DNA from: Chthoniobacterales bacterium
GTDB lineage: Bacteria; Verrucomicrobiota; Verrucomicrobiia; Chthoniobacterales; UBA10450
Length of the DNA: 53,664 nt
Assembly: GCA_013821455.1 (NCBI GenBank)
Contig: JACDGS010000029.1
Location: forward strand, 1 to 53,664
Reading direction: 5' to 3'
A model generated the notes under the pieces. It saw nothing but the letters and a program-made list of their open reading frames with translations. It did not search any database and was not told the origin of the DNA. The translations under genes were made by a program, and so were the position numbers. Positions 8,003 through 19,200 of the stretch are shown here, piece by piece. Position 1 is the first letter of the stretch; each line of letters starts with the position of its first letter.

Positions 8003-10588
8003 ATGACACCAGCCATCACTATCCCGAAAGGACGGCCAGCCGAGATAGGACTCGATCAGTCGGCCCTCTATGCGCTGGGTCTCGCGCACGTGCAGGACAT
8101 AGCCGGCCGCATCTGGACGGACTACAATGTGCACGACCCCGGAGTAACTACTCTGGAGTTACTCTGCTATGCGCTGACCGACCTTAGTTATCGCGCGAGC
8201 CTGCCCATGCAGGACCTCCTCGCCAGTGCAGCGAATAACGCGGCGGAGATGCAGAAGCAGTTCTTCAGCGCCGCCCGGATTCTACCTAATCGCCCTCTCA
8301 CCCTTCTCGATTACCGCAAACTGCTGATCGATCTGCCGGGGGTGAAGAATGCCTGGGTCAAGCCGGCGTCGCTTTCCTATTATGCGAATACGATTGAAGG
8401 AAAGCTCTCGCGCGAGAAAAGCAATGCTCCCGGGGAGAAGGAAGTCGCGCTCCAGGGTCTTTACGATGTCCTCATCGATTTCATGGAAGATATCGACACA
8501 AAGGCGAAACAGGCGGACGTCCTGGTAAGTGTCGAGCAGTTATTGCAAGCCAATCGCAACCTTTGCGAAGACTTCGTTAGTTTTACCGCGGTCGAGAGCC
8601 AGAGCTTCCTTCTCTGTTGTGAGCTGGAGCTGACGCCGGACGCAGATGTCGCCACGGTAGAGGCGGAGATCCTTTTCCAGACGCAGCAGTATCTGGCACC
8701 GGCTATACCTAATTATGGGTTGAAAGAGATGTTGCAACGTCTCCACCCTGACGGCACGCCTTTCACCGCGGATGAGATTTTCGAGGGGCCGCTCCTGAGT
8801 TGCGGCTTTATCGACGACGACGAACTCGCAAAGGGTGACTTACGGACGGAAATCTATCTCTCCGATGTTATCCGGACGATCATGGAGATCGAAGGTGTGC
8901 GCGCGGTGCGGGATATCGTGATTAGTCCCGAGACAGGCGCGAGCTCCGTGGCGGATAAGTGGGTCGTGCCGGTAACACCGGGAAGGAAGGCTCTGCTCAA
9001 TCCGGAAAAGTCGCGCCTGGTCTTCTACAAAGGTATAATGCCGGTGGCAGCCGCGGCCGATAAGGTAACTGAGGAACTAAGTATCCTGGCGGCCGATGCG
9101 CACGCCAAGACTGAGACGGTGGCAGTTCCGCCTTATGACCTGGGCATCCCACTCGGCACTTACCATAAGCTAGGAAGTTATTACTCCTTCCAGAACCACT
9201 TTCCTGCCTTGTATGGCCTGAGCGAGCAGGGCTTGAGTGGCGCCGCGGGCGCGGAGCGACAAGCGATGGCCTTTCAGTTAAAGGCCTATCTCCTTTTCTA
9301 CGATCAAGTAATGGCGAATTACTTTACGCAGCTAAGCCGGGTCAAAGATTTGCTCTCGACGAATCCCGACCTGGAACAGACTTACTTCACCCAGGTTGTT
9401 GACTCGCTCGCTGACTACGATCGCATTTACGCCGGCGATCCTCTTGCGTCGCTCAACGGCGTCATAGAAGACCAGAGTAGTTTCGCCGAACGTCGCAATC
9501 GCTTTCTCGATCACCTCATCGCTCGCTTTGCGGAACAATTGACCGATCTGGTTAATGTCATGGCATCGGCCTTCGGTTCCGGTCCGGCGGACTTGACCAG
9601 GGCAAGATGCGACTTTCTCCAGAACTATCCTGAGATCAGCTCCGAGCGATCCCTGGCTTATAACTACTCGCTGAAGGACGAGACGTCGCTTTGGGATAGC
9701 AGCAATGTCTCGGGGCTCGAACGCAGGCTGGCCTGCCTCCTGGGACTGCGCAATCCTAACCGGCGGAACTTAAAGGATATTGCCTACGATGCCTACGCCG
9801 AGATAGATAAGACCCCGGATGACCAGTTTCGCTGGCGCATCAACGAAAGAACGGCCGACGGGGTGGTGCTGAGCAGTAGTACGAAATACCTTACGACGGA
9901 GGCCGCCCGGGAGGTGATGCAAAGCGCGATCAGTTTCGCCCTTGGGTCTGCTGGCTACGAGCGGAACACTACCTCCAGCGGCAAGTATTACTTCAATGTC
10001 GTCGATCCGACCGGCAATGTCGTCGCGCGCAGGATCGAGTATTTCGAGACCAGCGATGAGATGGAACAAGCCATCAGCAAGCTGATGACTTATCTGCGGA
10101 CTAACTATAGCGACGAAGGGATGTATCTCATCGAATCTATCCTTCTGCGGCCGGAGGCGGATGAGGATCCCTTTCTCGCTATCTGCCCTGATCCTGGCTC
10201 TAAGGATTGCGCCGACGACGACCCCTACAGTTATCGCATCAACGTGATCCTGCCGGCTTATAGCAGCCGGTTTAGTAACATGGATTTTCGCCGTTTTTGC
10301 GAAGAGGTCATCCGCGCGGAAACTCCCGCGCATATTCTCCCGCGAGTCTGCTGGGTGAGTCAGGACGACATGGCTTCACTCGAGAAGCATTACCGCGACT
10401 GGATCTCTCTCAAAGCCGGCGCCGACGGCAGCGACCGGGCCGCGAAACTCGCCAGCTTTATCGACTCCCTATTTTCGGCGCGCAACGTCTATCCGACTCA
10501 TAACCTGCATGAGTGTGATAGCCCTGAGAGCGAGCCGAAATTCCTTCTCGGCCGGACAGCCCTTGGAACGATGAAAGATAACTCCTAA
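8003..10588 (+). CDS. Second baseplate J-like wedge protein (Afp12-like)
   Basis: 861 residues. The N-terminus carries the Afp12 hallmark W-T-D-Y-N-V-H-D-P-G-V-T-T-L-E-L-L-C-Y-A-L-T-D-L (the gp6/gpJ heterodimer interface) at about residues 34-58. A conserved YLLFYDQVMANYFTQLSRVK helix lies near residue 430. The C-terminal part has a cysteine cluster (C-P-D-P-G-S-K-D-C) near residue 725. In Afp/PVC particles this protein pairs with the preceding J-type protein to form the wedge. The assignment rests on gene order and these motifs; the fold of the middle region is not readable by eye. Confidence 0.85.
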   Translation: MTPAITIPKGRPAEIGLDQSALYALGLAHVQDIAGRIWTDYNVHDPGVTTLELLCYALTDLSYRASLPMQDLLASAANNAAEMQKQFFSAARILPNRPLTLLDYRKLLIDLPGVKNAWVKPASLSYYANTIEGKLSREKSNAPGEKEVALQGLYDVLIDFMEDIDTKAKQADVLVSVEQLLQANRNLCEDFVSFTAVESQSFLLCCELELTPDADVATVEAEILFQTQQYLAPAIPNYGLKEMLQRLHPDGTPFTADEIFEGPLLSCGFIDDDELAKGDLRTEIYLSDVIRTIMEIEGVRAVRDIVISPETGASSVADKWVVPVTPGRKALLNPEKSRLVFYKGIMPVAAAADKVTEELSILAADAHAKTETVAVPPYDLGIPLGTYHKLGSYYSFQNHFPALYGLSEQGLSGAAGAERQAMAFQLKAYLLFYDQVMANYFTQLSRVKDLLSTNPDLEQTYFTQVVDSLADYDRIYAGDPLASLNGVIEDQSSFAERRNRFLDHLIARFAEQLTDLVNVMASAFGSGPADLTRARCDFLQNYPEISSERSLAYNYSLKDETSLWDSSNVSGLERRLACLLGLRNPNRRNLKDIAYDAYAEIDKTPDDQFRWRINERTADGVVLSSSTKYLTTEAAREVMQSAISFALGSAGYERNTTSSGKYYFNVVDPTGNVVARRIEYFETSDEMEQAISKLMTYLRTNYSDEGMYLIESILLRPEADEDPFLAICPDPGSKDCADDDPYSYRINVILPAYSSRFSNMDFRRFCEEVIRAETPAHILPRVCWVSQDDMASLEKHYRDWISLKAGADGSDRAAKLASFIDSLFSARNVYPTHNLHECDSPESEPKFLLGRTALGTMKDNS

Positions 10589-10601
10589 CAGGACCCATCT
10601 T

Positions 10602-13340
10602 ATGAACCAGATACTTAGAAGCCTCGAAACGATTACGACGGGTTATAGCGTCTTTGAGAAGGACCAGGTGCTAACCCACGACCAACTGAATAGCGTGGCG
10701 GATTATTGCGACGACCAGAGCCGTCTCACGCGCACCAGGCTCCTGGGTGTCGGCATTATCTCCGGGCTGCGAGTTTCCCTGGTCGATAACACCATAAGGG
10801 TAACCCCCGGGGTAGGACTGACGACGGATGGAGACCTTCTCTACCTCGACGCGGAGACCGTCTTCGATCGGTTTCGCGTCTATGACGAGTCTAACCCTAA
10901 ATACGACCTCTTTTATACAGACGATAAGATGAACCCGGTTTACCAACTGGTCGCGCAAGAGACCGAGTCGGAGGACGCCAAAGCTCTCGCTTCTTTTGCC
11001 AGTGAGAGTAGCGCGTCACTCGACGAGATGGTCGCGGTCCTTTTCATGGAAGGCTATGTCAAAGACGACGATCTCTGCTCGGGAACAGATTGTGACAATC
11101 TGGGTAAGGATTACGTCAATACGATCAAGGTGATGTTGATCGATAAGGCAGCGGCTGGTCCGTTCCAGATCGGCGCGCCCGACCCCGCGGAAGCTGCGGC
11201 TAAGTTAAACGAGATCGTCGCGGACCGAGTGTTACTTACTTCAAACATTTCTACGACGGCGCAACTCGCAGCTAGTTATCGCGCCGCCGCCAGCGCTATC
11301 CAGGCGAAACTCGTGGCGGAGCTGCCGAACTTCTATCCTACCTCTTCCGCTTTTTTGGGAGATATCTTTGGAGCGGACCCGGCGGATGACTGGACGGGAA
11401 AGCTTAACGCGTTGAGCCAGAGTTTTGCCCGGAATGACTCTGGTCTTCAATATTACTACGATTTCCTGAGCGATCTGGTCGAGACTTGGAACGACCTTCG
11501 CGAATGTCTCATCGGTGGCGCCGCGACCTGGCCCGCTTCGACCGTGGCAACGTTCGCGAAACACCTCTTGCTCGGGGATGTCGCGGCTGAGCCGGGTTCT
11601 AACGAGAACCGGACGGGTTTGTATCTTTCACCCATGCTAACTCAGGGGGCAGAGGCGATAAGTCATGTCCAATTTCTGGCTCGGAAGCTGGATACACTTT
11701 TACAGACATTCCAGCCGCCTGTCGCTGTGAGTACGCTGCGCATTACACCCAGCGCGGGCTCCGAGTGTTCGTTAGAGAAGAGAGCGATCCCTTATTATTA
11801 CCAGGTTGATGAAGCTCACCCCATTCAGAATTCGTGGAGTTACCAGTTACACAAGCAAAAAAGGGACGCCGAGAACTACTCATACAACGCCGGCGCTTAT
11901 GGCGCACAGGGTGCCGCCGCAAATCCGTTAAAAGCGCAGATCACTCGCTATCCCTTCTTCCGCATCGAAGGTCATCTGGGCCAGGATGTCGAAGCGGCTC
12001 GCGCGGACATTGAAGCCCAGGCCCGTGATGCGAATCTCCCCTTCACGGTGCAAACGGTATTCCTGGGTGTCGATAAGAGCAAAGTCGTGAAGAAGCCGGG
12101 GCTGATCTTCGGCGATCTCCATCGCATCCATCAGGTTTTCCGGAGTGACCTGTCTAACTCTCTCGAGAACGTAAAGAGCTTTGGCAGCAGTTATGTTTCC
12201 CAGGTAACTAACAATCTCACCGCCAGCGACGTGGACGACCTGACGCAGACGAGAACCATCGCTGCGCAGAAGAATGAAGCGCTGACGAGTTCGGCCAGCT
12301 CGGCGCAGAATATTTTTGCCAAGAGATATACCAGCTATCGCGCGAGCCCTGAGTGGATTCCCGCCGTCAGCACCGCGACGACTTCGGCCGCGGAATTCAA
12401 ACAGAATCTCGGCGCAGTTACGACGACCGCTTTCAACACCCCCATCGACTCGTTGGTTAGCTCAACGCATGCGAACTTGTTGAATTGGCTGGATATTCAC
12501 ATTCAGGACAAAGAGGACAAGGAAAGCGCGAAGCTGCTCTTCTCGCAGTTCCTTTCGGCGAACCCGGGTTTGGAACATTTCGGCGGTGTTACGCGTGGTG
12601 GAACATTCATTCTCGCCTACGACGAGAATAACCATGTCGTTGGGGACTTCATGTTGCCCTATTACTTACCCGAACCGGCACGCGAAGTAGATCCGGAAGA
12701 ACCAATTCTGACCGTGCCCCCGGTCAAGAGTAGCAGTGTGTTACTGGACGGAATAAAGGTCGGCGCGTCCTTGGATAAGTTTTTTGCGGCCAAACTCAAT
12801 ACCTACTCCACCGACGTCATAGATCCGAAACTAACCTATCAGGCCAACCTGACTGATAAGACTTATTCGCTCGTTGGGACGATAGCGAGTGGCTCGATTG
12901 CGAAATTATCGACGACAAACTTAGGCCAAGGAGTGGGAAGCGTTACGCCTGGTTCGACGGTCACTAACTCCGCTCTCGGCTCGAGAGTGATCGAACTAAG
13001 CGCGCAGCAGCAGGACATCAATATCCTGAACCAGAAAATCGCCGACCCGGCTACGCCCGAGCCCGATCGAACAGTCGCCCAATCCGACCTGCAGGCTAAG
13101 GAGCTCGACGCCGCTACTAAAAGCGGAGAGATAGTAAACATCCTGGCGGCATCGAAACCAGGCGAGATTAACGCGGCCGATCAGAACGTCGCCTTGCAGG
13201 CACTCGCGGGCACTTCGCTCCAGCTAAGTAGCGATCAGGCTCGCACCACCGCCCAGGTAGCTTTTACTCAGGCCGCCTCCAAGACGAGCGACGTTTCGTT
13301 GAAAACCCGCATAGGACAAATAGGAGCCCTCCACACTTAG
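10602..13340 (+). CDS. Unrecognised 912-aa eCIS-locus protein
   Basis: I do not recognise a characterised family. The N-terminal ~90 residues read like a baseplate or fibre adaptor: SLETITTGYSVFEKDQVLTH, then LTRTRLLGVGIISGLRVS and VTPGVGLTTDGDLLYL. The middle has long helical stretches with many Ala, Ser and Asp. Residues ~710-912 contain Ser/Thr-rich strands followed by Gln/Ala-rich helices that look coiled-coil-forming. There is no signal peptide or membrane segment. It lies 13 bases after the second J-type gene and 6 before the tape-measure gene, a slot that often holds fibre or accessory baseplate genes. No other fibre candidate is visible in the window, so a host-recognition or baseplate-peripheral role is possible but unproven. 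Confidence 0.6.
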   Translation: MNQILRSLETITTGYSVFEKDQVLTHDQLNSVADYCDDQSRLTRTRLLGVGIISGLRVSLVDNTIRVTPGVGLTTDGDLLYLDAETVFDRFRVYDESNPKYDLFYTDDKMNPVYQLVAQETESEDAKALASFASESSASLDEMVAVLFMEGYVKDDDLCSGTDCDNLGKDYVNTIKVMLIDKAAAGPFQIGAPDPAEAAAKLNEIVADRVLLTSNISTTAQLAASYRAAASAIQAKLVAELPNFYPTSSAFLGDIFGADPADDWTGKLNALSQSFARNDSGLQYYYDFLSDLVETWNDLRECLIGGAATWPASTVATFAKHLLLGDVAAEPGSNENRTGLYLSPMLTQGAEAISHVQFLARKLDTLLQTFQPPVAVSTLRITPSAGSECSLEKRAIPYYYQVDEAHPIQNSWSYQLHKQKRDAENYSYNAGAYGAQGAAANPLKAQITRYPFFRIEGHLGQDVEAARADIEAQARDANLPFTVQTVFLGVDKSKVVKKPGLIFGDLHRIHQVFRSDLSNSLENVKSFGSSYVSQVTNNLTASDVDDLTQTRTIAAQKNEALTSSASSAQNIFAKRYTSYRASPEWIPAVSTATTSAAEFKQNLGAVTTTAFNTPIDSLVSSTHANLLNWLDIHIQDKEDKESAKLLFSQFLSANPGLEHFGGVTRGGTFILAYDENNHVVGDFMLPYYLPEPAREVDPEEPILTVPPVKSSSVLLDGIKVGASLDKFFAAKLNTYSTDVIDPKLTYQANLTDKTYSLVGTIASGSIAKLSTTNLGQGVGSVTPGSTVTNSALGSRVIELSAQQQDINILNQKIADPATPEPDRTVAQSDLQAKELDAATKSGEIVNILAASKPGEINAADQNVALQALAGTSLQLSSDQARTTAQVAFTQAASKTSDVSLKTRIGQIGALHT

Positions 13341-13346
13341 AAGTTT

Positions 13347-14873
13347 GTGTCTTCTCTATCACATAGAATCCGCCGGCAAACCCTGACCGTGCGCAGCGTG
13401 TCACAGTCATCGGCCTTCCGCATGCGACGGCGCCTGCAGGCATCGTGGCAGGAGCTAGTCCTGCCCGCGTTGGAAGAGGTCTTCGATGAGGAGTGCGTTG
13501 ATGAAGAGGTGCTTCGGATTTCCAGGATCGAGCTGAAGCTAAGAATAGGCTCCGAGGATGAGTTGGATCTCCTACCGCAATTGATTCGCCGCGAGCTATC
13601 AGACCGGTTACGCGAACTCCTGCCTTTTCGTGGTGAATCTGTCAGTTTGTCCGGGGGCAAGGAGCCACATAAACGAGAGAAGCTGGAAGCGCTCTTACAA
13701 TATCTGCTAACTGGATCTGTGCCGTGGGAAACACCAATGGCCGAGCGCTCTGACTTAGCGGAGATGTTTACGAGAGTCATTCAGGAACATGTGACTGAAG
13801 TCACGCGATTCTTACAAAGGTCGGAGCTGCCTCCCATCTCTTACTTTCGTTTCCTTCAGCTTATCAGGCTAACCCGGAAGAACACTCTCTTAGTGGACCT
13901 TATTGGCAAGGAAGACTCAGCGGTGACCACGCGTGCGCTCCTGGCGCTGCTACAGGAGTCGGGTGAAGATTACTTTGGCCGCTACCAGCAGTTGCAACTC
14001 ATGGCCATCACTTTATGGCGAGCAATGTCTCGCCGTTTCGATTGGACAGTCCGGGATTTTCTGGAGGCGGCTGAGGCATCTTTTCCTTCGATCAAGAAAA
14101 GTCTCCTCGAAACATTCGTAAAGTCATTGCCGGCGGTCGGAGAAGTTAACTCTAAAAAGAAAAATAAGATGACTCTTTCTGCGACTCATCTGTATCCCGC
14201 GGAACGAGTTCGATTGCGCCAGAATAAGATCGAGCTGACTAATCCCAGGAGACAGGGCGACGTCGTGTCACAGCGGAGGAAAAGTAGCGATCCGTTCCGG
14301 TCGCCGGCGCTTCAAACTGTGGAGTCGTTAGACTCAGAGCTATCTCCTGACCCCACGAGCGAGAGCGAGTTTCCCACCATGGTTAGTCATGCCGGTCTCG
14401 TCTTACTACATCCTTTCCTGCCACGCTTTTTCGAGAACGCCGGGATAAGAGCGGAAAGCGATAGTTCTCTTCCTGTGTGTACCTTGCCGCGCTCCGCGGC
14501 ACTCCTGCATTTTCTGAGCACGGGCCACGAATCGATTTATGAGTATGACCTGGCGCTGATTAAAGTCCTGGTGGGTTTGACTCCAGACGATTCTCTATGT
14601 GTCTCTGAGGGTCTTCTTAATGCAGGCGATGAAGACTTGGTCCACGGTCTTCTCGAAGCCGCTATCTCACACTGGACAGCACTAGAAGGAACTTCGCCCG
14701 ACGGCTTCCGTAGTTCATTCCTGCAGCGTCCTGCGTTGCTGCGCAGTGACGAGCAAGGATGGAGATTGCAAGTTGAGCGGCGTTCCTTCGATATGCTCCT
14801 GGACTATCTGCCATGGGGCATAAGTGTCGTAAAACTACCCTGGATGGAACGGGCCATCCATATCGAATGGTGA
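13347..14873 (+). CDS. eCIS tape-measure protein (CIS_TMP type, Afp14-like)
   Basis: 508 residues, read from the GTG at 13347 six bases after the previous stop. The N-terminus SHRIRRQTLTVRSVSQSSAF followed by LVLPALEEVFDEE is typical of contractile injection system tape-measure proteins. The C-terminal third has the other conserved block: H-A-G-L-V-L-L-H-P-F-L-P-R-F-F, then LLEAAISHWTALEGTSPDGF and LLDYLPWGISVVKLPW. The protein sets the length of the tube. Its last 7 bases overlap the start of the ATPase gene, which fits coupled expression of the two assembly factors. Confidence 0.87.
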   Translation: MSSLSHRIRRQTLTVRSVSQSSAFRMRRRLQASWQELVLPALEEVFDEECVDEEVLRISRIELKLRIGSEDELDLLPQLIRRELSDRLRELLPFRGESVSLSGGKEPHKREKLEALLQYLLTGSVPWETPMAERSDLAEMFTRVIQEHVTEVTRFLQRSELPPISYFRFLQLIRLTRKNTLLVDLIGKEDSAVTTRALLALLQESGEDYFGRYQQLQLMAITLWRAMSRRFDWTVRDFLEAAEASFPSIKKSLLETFVKSLPAVGEVNSKKKNKMTLSATHLYPAERVRLRQNKIELTNPRRQGDVVSQRRKSSDPFRSPALQTVESLDSELSPDPTSESEFPTMVSHAGLVLLHPFLPRFFENAGIRAESDSSLPVCTLPRSAALLHFLSTGHESIYEYDLALIKVLVGLTPDDSLCVSEGLLNAGDEDLVHGLLEAAISHWTALEGTSPDGFRSSFLQRPALLRSDEQGWRLQVERRSFDMLLDYLPWGISVVKLPWMERAIHIEW

Positions 14874-16216
14874 CTCCTTTGCAGGCCAACGCCAGTGACC
14901 TTGACCGGGAATTAGGGTGGTTCGCGGACGTGCTCGACGCGCGCCTAAAACTCTACTTCGGGAAAACCTGCGCCGTGGAATCCGTGCTCGTCATTCCCCC
15001 GCCCAATCTCAGTGAGAGTGACTCTCCTTATGCACTCTTTCTTAAACACTACGAGTGGACCTCCGCGGAACGCATCGTGGTTCTCATGGCGCTCATTCCA
15101 CTTATCCGCCCGCAATTACTCGATGTGCTTTGGAGTAAGAACGAAACGACGGAACGCGGCTTTACGGAATTCGGCGGCGTGCACGGTGCGACTCATGGAG
15201 GTTTCATTCCTACCGGTGAAACCGCGGCCTTTATCCTGGCCGGTGATGATCTGGCCTCGCGTTTTGAAATCACCCGGCTCTTCGAAGGCGATCATTTCTT
15301 CGCGCGGCATAACATCCTCCACCTCTCGTCGGTTCAAGGTAGTGAGTCACTCCTAAGTGGCGCACTAACTCTCTCCCGTGAGTATCGCCATCTCTTTACC
15401 ACCGGAATCGAGAGTAAGCCGAGTTACAACAGTGAATTCCCCGCGCGCCTGATCGAGACTCATCTGGACTGGGATTATCTCATCCTACCTGAGACTACTC
15501 TGGAACAGTTAGACGAAATCAAGCATTGGATCCTGCACGGCCAGCGGCTGCTGCAAGACTGGGAGATGGAGAAGAAAATCCAACCGGGATTCACAAGTCT
15601 CTTTTGCGGGCCGCCCGGGACGGGTAAGACTCTTTCCGCTTGTCTCCTGGGTCAGCACTGCGGTTGCGACGTTTATAAGATCGACCTGAGTATGATCGCC
15701 TCGAAGTACATCGGGGAGACAGAAAAGAACCTGGCCAGAATTTTCGACCTGGCCGAACATAAGAACTGGATCCTTTTCTTCGATGAGGCCGACGCCTTAT
15801 TCGGTAAGCGCACCCAGGTGCAGGATTCGCACGACCGCTTTGCCAACCAGGAGATCAGCTTCCTTCTGCAAAGGATAGAAGAGTTTCACGGTGTTGTTAT
15901 TCTTACTTCCAACATTAAGGCGAACATAGACGACGCTTTCATCCGGCGCTTTCATTCCGTCGTAAACTTCCCCATGCCGAAGCCGGCGGAACGTCGTCGT
16001 ATCTGGGCCAACGCTTTCTCGTCCAAGGCGGTGATGGAACAAGCCATCGATCTGGATGCGGTCGCGGCCAGGTATGATCTCTCCGGCGGCACAATCATGA
16101 ATGTCGTGCGCTACTCGTCGCTCAAAGCCCTGAGTAGGAATGCCAACATCATCTTACTGGAAGACATCGAAGCGGGCGTGCGCCGGGAATTCCTAAAGGA
16201 AGGAAGAACGGTGTAG
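14867..16216 (+). CDS. eCIS AAA+ ATPase (Afp15-like)
   Basis: 449 residues from ATG 14867, chosen because it overlaps the preceding stop by only 7 bases; an upstream in-frame ATG at 14813 would overlap by 61. An N-terminal ~200-residue non-ATPase region is followed by the AAA+ module: Walker A G-P-P-G-T-G-K-T at about residue 248, Walker B I-L-F-F-D-E-A-D near 305, a sensor-1 L-T-S-N, and arginines in DDAFIRRFHSVVNFP. CDC48/FtsH-like ATPases are constant members of eCIS loci and are thought to help in particle assembly or cargo loading. It is the last gene before the cargo gene. Confidence 0.93.
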   Translation: MVTPLQANASDLDRELGWFADVLDARLKLYFGKTCAVESVLVIPPPNLSESDSPYALFLKHYEWTSAERIVVLMALIPLIRPQLLDVLWSKNETTERGFTEFGGVHGATHGGFIPTGETAAFILAGDDLASRFEITRLFEGDHFFARHNILHLSSVQGSESLLSGALTLSREYRHLFTTGIESKPSYNSEFPARLIETHLDWDYLILPETTLEQLDEIKHWILHGQRLLQDWEMEKKIQPGFTSLFCGPPGTGKTLSACLLGQHCGCDVYKIDLSMIASKYIGETEKNLARIFDLAEHKNWILFFDEADALFGKRTQVQDSHDRFANQEISFLLQRIEEFHGVVILTSNIKANIDDAFIRRFHSVVNFPMPKPAERRRIWANAFSSKAVMEQAIDLDAVAARYDLSGGTIMNVVRYSSLKALSRNANIILLEDIEAGVRREFLKEGRTV

Positions 16217-16224
16217 GCAGAGCA

Positions 16225-16233
16225 GCCTAACGA
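16225..16233 (+). repeat. GCCTAACGA 9-mer at the ATPase-cargo gene junction
   Basis: Exact copy of the recurring 9-mer, in the 25-base gap between the ATPase stop and the GTG start of the cargo gene. It reads in the direction of transcription, as do the other four junction copies. Confidence 0.7.
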
Positions 16234-16241
16234 GAGTAACT

Positions 16242-19200
16242 GTGGAAACGGCTGTCCCAAAAACAAGGAGCCCGGCCACAATCGTCCGCCCCGCGGCAAC
16301 GCGCGCACCACAGCTCAGACCGGTGGCGCGCGCGCCGGACACGAGGAACGGCTCTTTGCGGGTGTCGTCGCCGGAAGACTCTGCCGAAAAGGAAGCTTCG
16401 GCGAGGGCGAAGAAGGTCGCGCGGATGCCGGCGCCGGATAACTATGGCGTAGCCGGCGCATTTCAATCGCCCTACCTCGCACGCTTCGCCGACGCGAACA
16501 TGAGAGAGAGCTATGCCAGGGACGAACGAGCAACCCGGCAGATCGAAGGCCAGCCTAACGTCAAAGCGAACATCGAGGCCGACATCAAACAAGGACTTAC
16601 CTCCGGGTCGCCCTTGCCGATGGGAGTGCGGCATTTCATGGAGCCGCGCTTTCGCGCCAACTTTGGCAAGGTCAAAATCCATACCGGCGACCGCTCGGCC
16701 AAGCTCAACCAGCAACTAAATGCGCGCGCCTTTGCCGCCGGTGGTCACGTTTTCTTCGGCCGGGACAAGTTTCAGCCCGAGACAGAGGAAGGGCGCGAGC
16801 TGATCGCGCACGAGCTGACTCACACTATCCAACAAGGCGCCGCGAGCCAGCCTAACGAGACTAAGCGTAGTCGAGACGAAACCGTCTCTCGTTCTGACTC
16901 ACTTATTCAGCGTCTGGAGTTTCCCAGTCTTTCCGATCCGCGGGAATGGTTTGCCGGCAAAGCCGCCGCCATCCCTGGCTTCACCATGTTAACGGTCGTG
17001 ATTGGGTATAACCCTGTCACCAATGCCAGCGTCGATCGTAGTCCCGGAAACATCCTAAGGGGCGCGATCGAAATGATCCCGGGTGGAAGCATGATCACCG
17101 ATGCCCTGAATAATCATGGCATCTTTGAGAAGGTTAGTCAGTGGGTCTCACAGCAGTTCAACGCCCTGAAAGAGATCGGCAGCATCATTGTAGATGCGAT
17201 CGCTGCATTTATTTCTGGGATAGGTGTTACAGATCTGGCGAGTCCGGGTGAGTTATGGGATCGCGCAAAAAGATTAGTTACCGGTCCAATCGAACGAATC
17301 AAGGCCTTCGCGAGTAGCCTAAAGGACGGGATCGTCCAACTCATTAAGGATGCTATCCTGAGACCTCTCGCTGCGGTGGCCCGCAACACGCGAGGCTATG
17401 ACTTGCTTTGTGCCGTCATGGGTCGGGATCCTATCACCGGTGAGCCTGTCGCGCAGGACGCCGAAGCTTTGGTCGGCGGGTTCCTTAAGTTCATCGGCGA
17501 GGAGGAGACATGGGATAAGATAAAGAAGGCCAATGCTCTCCCGCGCATTTCCGTCTGGTTTAAGAGTGCCCTGGGTGAGTTAAAGGGTTTCGTCAGCGAG
17601 ATACCGGGGCTTTTCCTCCAAGCCTTTAAGTCTCTCGAGCTGCTTGACATTATCCTGGTGCCGCGAGCCTTCGCCAAGCTCGTAGGTGTCTTCGGAAACT
17701 TCGCTAGCCGGTTCGTTAGCTGGGGTGCGGCGAAAGTCTGGAAACTCCTTGAGATTATTTTCGATGTCGTAAGTCCCGGCGCTTTTGCCTACATCCAAAA
17801 AGCCGGCGCCTCCCTGAAAGGCATTCTGCGAAATCCTTTGCCCTTCGTCGGTAATCTGGTGAAGGCGGCCAAACTAGGATTCCAGAATTTCGCCGCTAAC
17901 TTCGGCGGTCATTTCAAGGCCGGCCTGATCGAATGGCTCACAGGTGCGCTTCCCGGCGTCTATATCCCGACGGCCTTTAGCCTGAAAGAGATCGCCAAGT
18001 TCGTCTTCTCCGTCCTCGGCCTTACCTGGGCTAATATCCGCCAGAAGCTAGTAAAGGTAGTCGGTGAGCCCGCGGTCAAAGCCATGGAGACCGGCTTCGA
18101 CATTGTTGTCACTCTCGTCACGCAAGGACCCGCGGCCGCATGGGATAAGATCAAAGACCAGCTAAGTAACCTAAAGGACATGGTGATAAGTGGTATCACT
18201 GACTTTGTCATCGACATCGTAGTGAAGAAAGCCGTGCCCAAGCTGATCTCGATGTTCATCCCCGGCGCGGGCTTTATCTCGGCTATCCTCTCGATCTACG
18301 ACACGGTCATGGTCTTCGTGAATAAGATCTCGAAGATCATTCAGGTCGTTACTGGATTCATTAACTCCATCACTGCGATCGCGGCCGGCGCGATCGGCGC
18401 CGCGGCGAGTAAGGTTGAGAGTACGCTGGCGGGCCTGCTCTCCCTGGCGATTAACTTCCTCGCCGGCTTTGTCGGGTTAGGCAAAGTCGCGGACAAAGTC
18501 ATGGGAGTTATCAACAAGGTTAGGGCACCGATCGATAAAGCCTTGGATTGGCTGATAGGTTGGATCGTCACCATGGCGAAGAAGCTCTTCGCCAAAGCCT
18601 TTGGTAAAAAGGTCGATGGTAAGACGGACGAAAGGACGGAGGAGCAAAAGAAGGCAGATCTCAATGGTGCCGTCTTAAAGGGCAATCAGCTGCTCAAGAA
18701 TGACAAGCTATCGCTAGCTGAGGTGCGTAAAGGTCTTACTCCGCTTCAATCACAGTTTCGATTACAGAATCTCACCGTAGTCGGTGGTGACAAGGATAAG
18801 AAAAGCGAGAAGGACCGGATAAAGGCCGAGATCAATCCTGTGCAGGAAGGAGAATGGGTGAAGCGAGACCGCACCGAAGATACCGGTTTCGTGGTCTGGA
18901 TCAGAGCTATCCTTGGTCCGCCGCAAGCCCGGAGAGGTTATGAAAAAGATCTGCCTTCGGCGAGTGAATACGAAGGCGTTCCCGCGGGAATGGAGAAAGC
19001 TCATGGCTTAGGCGCTGGGACTGGACGTGAATCAGGGGCCGGCATTCGCCTAGCAGCGAAACGAGTAAATCAGGAGTTACAAAACCGCGGCATAGAAAAA
19101 TTCCTGCGTGGCCTTTTTGCGAAGGTTAAGAACGATCCTAACTCTGAGTTCTCCGTTAATGTCGCAGTGAAGTCATTTAGTGGCACGCTTCGTCTGCAGG

